Positions 29,096 to 31,388 of a stretch of 31,388 bases of DNA are shown here, piece after piece. Made by a program: the position numbers and the translations under genes. Below the pieces are notes generated by a model. It made no database searches and had not been told where the DNA came from. It saw only the letters and a program-made list of their open reading frames with translations. Origin of the DNA: Zygnema cylindricum. Taxonomy: Eukaryota > Streptophyta > Zygnematophyceae > Zygnematales > Zygnemataceae. How positions within the stretch are numbered: position 1 is the stretch's first letter; each line of letters begins with the position of its first letter. The DNA lies in assembly GCA_037447655.1 (NCBI GenBank), contig JBBHKE010002269.1, forward strand, positions 1 through 31,388. The letters are read 5' to 3'.

Positions 29096-30485
29096 GGTGA
29101 CGCAATTTTAAAACACATAAGGACGAGGAAGTTGGAAGGTAAACCTTGTGGACACCCAGCCACACATTTAAATGGGTTAACTGATAAATCGATCTTACGG
29201 AGTTGCTCCGCAAAATGGTTATACGTGGATAAAACTCGTTTTTGAGAACCCAGAATATGTCTATGATCAGCAATAAAAGGGAATAAAAAACCAGCCAAAG
29301 TCATAGTAGAGCATCGAAAAGCTTGAAGGTGGACCAATGCAAAATTGGTTCCTTTAAAGGATCACCTTGGCGAGTGCGAGTCGCACATTCCAAAGTGGAA
29401 GCATCACCAACGGGACCGCCAAAAGGAAGGATGAGGGAGTTGAGACGGGAATAAAATGCACGAACAAAAGGAAAAATTTGGGTGACAAGAGATGGAGCAT
29501 GCTTCAATTCCCGTAATATAACATTAGGGTTGACTACATTGAAGGTGCTGGCAACATCTATTAGAAGCACCACCAAATCCGGATGGAGATCCAAATGAGC
29601 CCGAAGACCATGACCAACCGTTTTGAAACCTCCCTTGTTAACTACGCCAAAGTGGTGTGATGTAAAGTGGTCATAGAATGCCCCTTGAAGTTGAACACAC
29701 ATAGCGCGAGCGACTAAGCGGTACAACAGTTGGAAAATAACTGTAGGACGAATACCTCCAAAAGGTCTGGAAATAACTACGAGACGAGCCGCATGGAGAA
29801 AAATGTATAACATGGTGAGGAATGTGTTTTCGAGCCATCTCAAAAGCCACTTTAAAAAGAAGATCAAAACCTTAAGAGGGGGTGTCGCGAGGAAATACAT
29901 CATGACAGAATATAGACCTCTAAGAAAAAGATGAGGAGGTCGAATCAAAGCTTTATTTAATGCCACTAGCTCCATGTCGAATGATTCGAGAGGATCATGC
30001 ACTTCTACGTAAGAAAGGATCTCTTCACGGACAAGATGTTGTAATCAACGCCAAACACCAACTGTCGCCTTCAAAGACGCAGACAAGGTGAAAGGTTGAA
30101 GAGCACAAGCAACTAAAGAATACTCGCGAGAACGACCAAGATGGGCAATGTAATGCAATCTAGCCGTGTAGCTTAGTGGTGGGGCGCGACGTTGGGGGGG
30201 CATGGAAAGTATTATGACACAATTTGTGTGCTCCTGTTGTAAAGACTCCCAATCCCTTGGCAAAAAAACTGTTGGTAACGCGCCTTGGTTTAACGAGCCC
30301 CACTCGCACCCCCCATCGGCGGTAAAACTAAAACCCAAAGCAGAAACAGATAAAGCAAGTGCCAGGCCGCGTCATTGGTGGTGTCTTCAGCCTTTAATGC
30401 CTAAGGAAGTCAAAAAGCCGTTTGGAGAAATTCAAGATAATGGTAGGGGATACAAGTTGTCATGCCGTAAGACGTAGGCGGGTAA
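28920..30485 (-). pseudogene. Non-LTR reverse transcriptase, second copy, decayed
   Basis: Minus-strand pieces are 30338-30045 (WESLQQEHTN...HIAHLGRSREYSL), 30002-29301 and 29337-28945, separated by frameshifts. The middle piece has GGIRPTVIFQLLYRLVARAM, GAFYDHFTSHHFGV, the motif A LLIDVASTF (Asp at residue 149) and motif B TRQGDPL (residues 210-216). The last piece has the catalytic C box as IADHRH where an active enzyme would have ADD, so the second Asp is His. Similarity to the plus-strand copy starts at about 30485 and covers about 27700-28756. Inactive by frameshift and by loss of the catalytic Asp. Confidence 0.8.
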
Positions 30486-31388
30486 TTTTACGTAGTCATA
30501 TACTAACTGACGGTTAAGTGACGTGACAGGTTCATATTCGGTAGTACAATTGGAGGTAGGGACAGGGCAAAGACTGGATTGTACTCACGTACGGCACAAT
30601 GTAAGCGCGATGTGAATTAGTGTGGAACCGGACCGCGGTACGACATCAGACGTCAGGAATTCGAACGGCTACAAACCTGACAGATGTTTGAAGTCATGAA
30701 CCCTCGGAGGTTCATGCATTATTTTTGCTTAGCTTAGGGAGGTTTTTCATCCTCGAGGTGTAGATGTAAGGCATAACGAGGCGGCCACGCAGCGATCATC
30801 TCCAGAAATTGGCAGCGTTTGCACATAGAAACCTACATGCTCAGAGACACATAAGAATTAGTGTAGCTGTACAGCTAGCACAAGCATAGGATAAATGCCA
30901 ATTGACATGTTAGAAATAATTTGCAAATTAAGTACGGGAATCCAACATTGGAAGGTTGTCGTTTTCTGGCAGGCTTTTTCTCGGGATTTGCCGAACATTG
31001 TGATCTTAGGGTTTCCACCTAATATTTAGTGACAGGCTAGTTTTGAGTTAGGGTTTTGCTTTCCAGACTCATGGTCTATCCCAGTAATTGTCTTTGAGTT
31101 TTTCCTTTTCTTTGTACTAAGACCTTACCTAATCTACCGGCGCAAGCCAGCCTGCAAGGTTTCCCTCTAGACTATCTTTTGCTTGCTGTGATTTGTGAAT
31201 TGTGTTTGTGGACTTGGTTTTTTTCTTGTTGTCTGTACGGGCTGGTGCTCACCTTGTCTGGCCTTGGAGGAATACCGGTTATCTCGGCTCTGTCATACGG
31301 CTAAGGAATGGTTCTTACCAGCTGATTGGACTCATGTAGGGAATATTGATGACTTCAGGGCCTAGTGGCTACTGTCCCAAATATTCCC
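30486..31388. other. Unassigned sequence at the window edge
   Basis: No frame above 60 codons and no motif I can support. TTAGGGTTT-like phrases (31009, 31050) and T-rich stretches could be a 5' UTR, an intron or an LTR that continues beyond the window. I cannot decide which. Confidence 0.4.

Overview
This is nuclear DNA of a green plant, most likely a seed-free land plant or a charophyte alga. I cannot narrow it further from sequence alone. The evidence is a plant-type short complex I B12 subunit gene, a GT-AG-split isochorismatase-like gene of the Arabidopsis At3g16190 type, and a dense mix of plant transposons: Ty1/copia, Ty3/gypsy, Helitron, hAT, a long-terminal-inverted-repeat DNA element and non-LTR reverse transcriptases. 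Only about 5 kb (7.5-12.7 kb) carries ordinary host genes. There is one 10-N assembly gap at 18270-18279.

Layout. 1-1886: remnant of a long-TIR element interior, then unassigned AT-rich DNA. 1887-6887: a nested stack. A 1.8-kb long-TIR element (ends 1895 and 6879, target duplication TTCTATTA) has a reverse-strand solo copia LTR inserted 13 bp inside its left end (1908-3003, duplication ATCAT) and a 2.07-kb reverse-strand non-autonomous Helitron inserted in its right arm (4723-6795, between A and T). 6925-7515: a TA-target MITE lying between 40-bp direct repeats. 7476-8154: promoter and single-exon gene of complex I subunit NDUFB3/B12. 8402-12652: five-exon isochorismatase-family hydrolase, with a 518-bp hAT MITE in intron 4. 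12.65-17.7 kb: intergenic DNA, low-complexity tracts, a second copy of the TA-target MITE, a 766-bp hAT element with 50-bp internal repeats, and broken TATCG-rich hAT copies. 17685-25182: a large foldback (inverted-repeat) element, broken up by a dead Ty3/gypsy integrase fragment (minus strand) and by a nearly intact copia-like LTR element (20497-24873) that carries gag but no pol. 25263-26237: second long-TIR element. 26638-30485: tandem repeats and two convergent, decayed copies of a non-LTR reverse transcriptase. 30486-31388: unassigned.

The two host genes are on the same strand, 247 bp apart, and both relate loosely to NAD(H) chemistry (respiratory complex I; nicotinamidase-like fold). 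Any functional link is speculation. Most of the information in the window is an unusually readable record of nested transposition. The least ordinary points are a tRNA-like, pol III-box-bearing sequence embedded antisense in the copia LTRs, an in-frame amber codon splitting the retroelement's long reading frame, and a MITE bounded by 40-bp direct repeats next to the NDUFB3 promoter.
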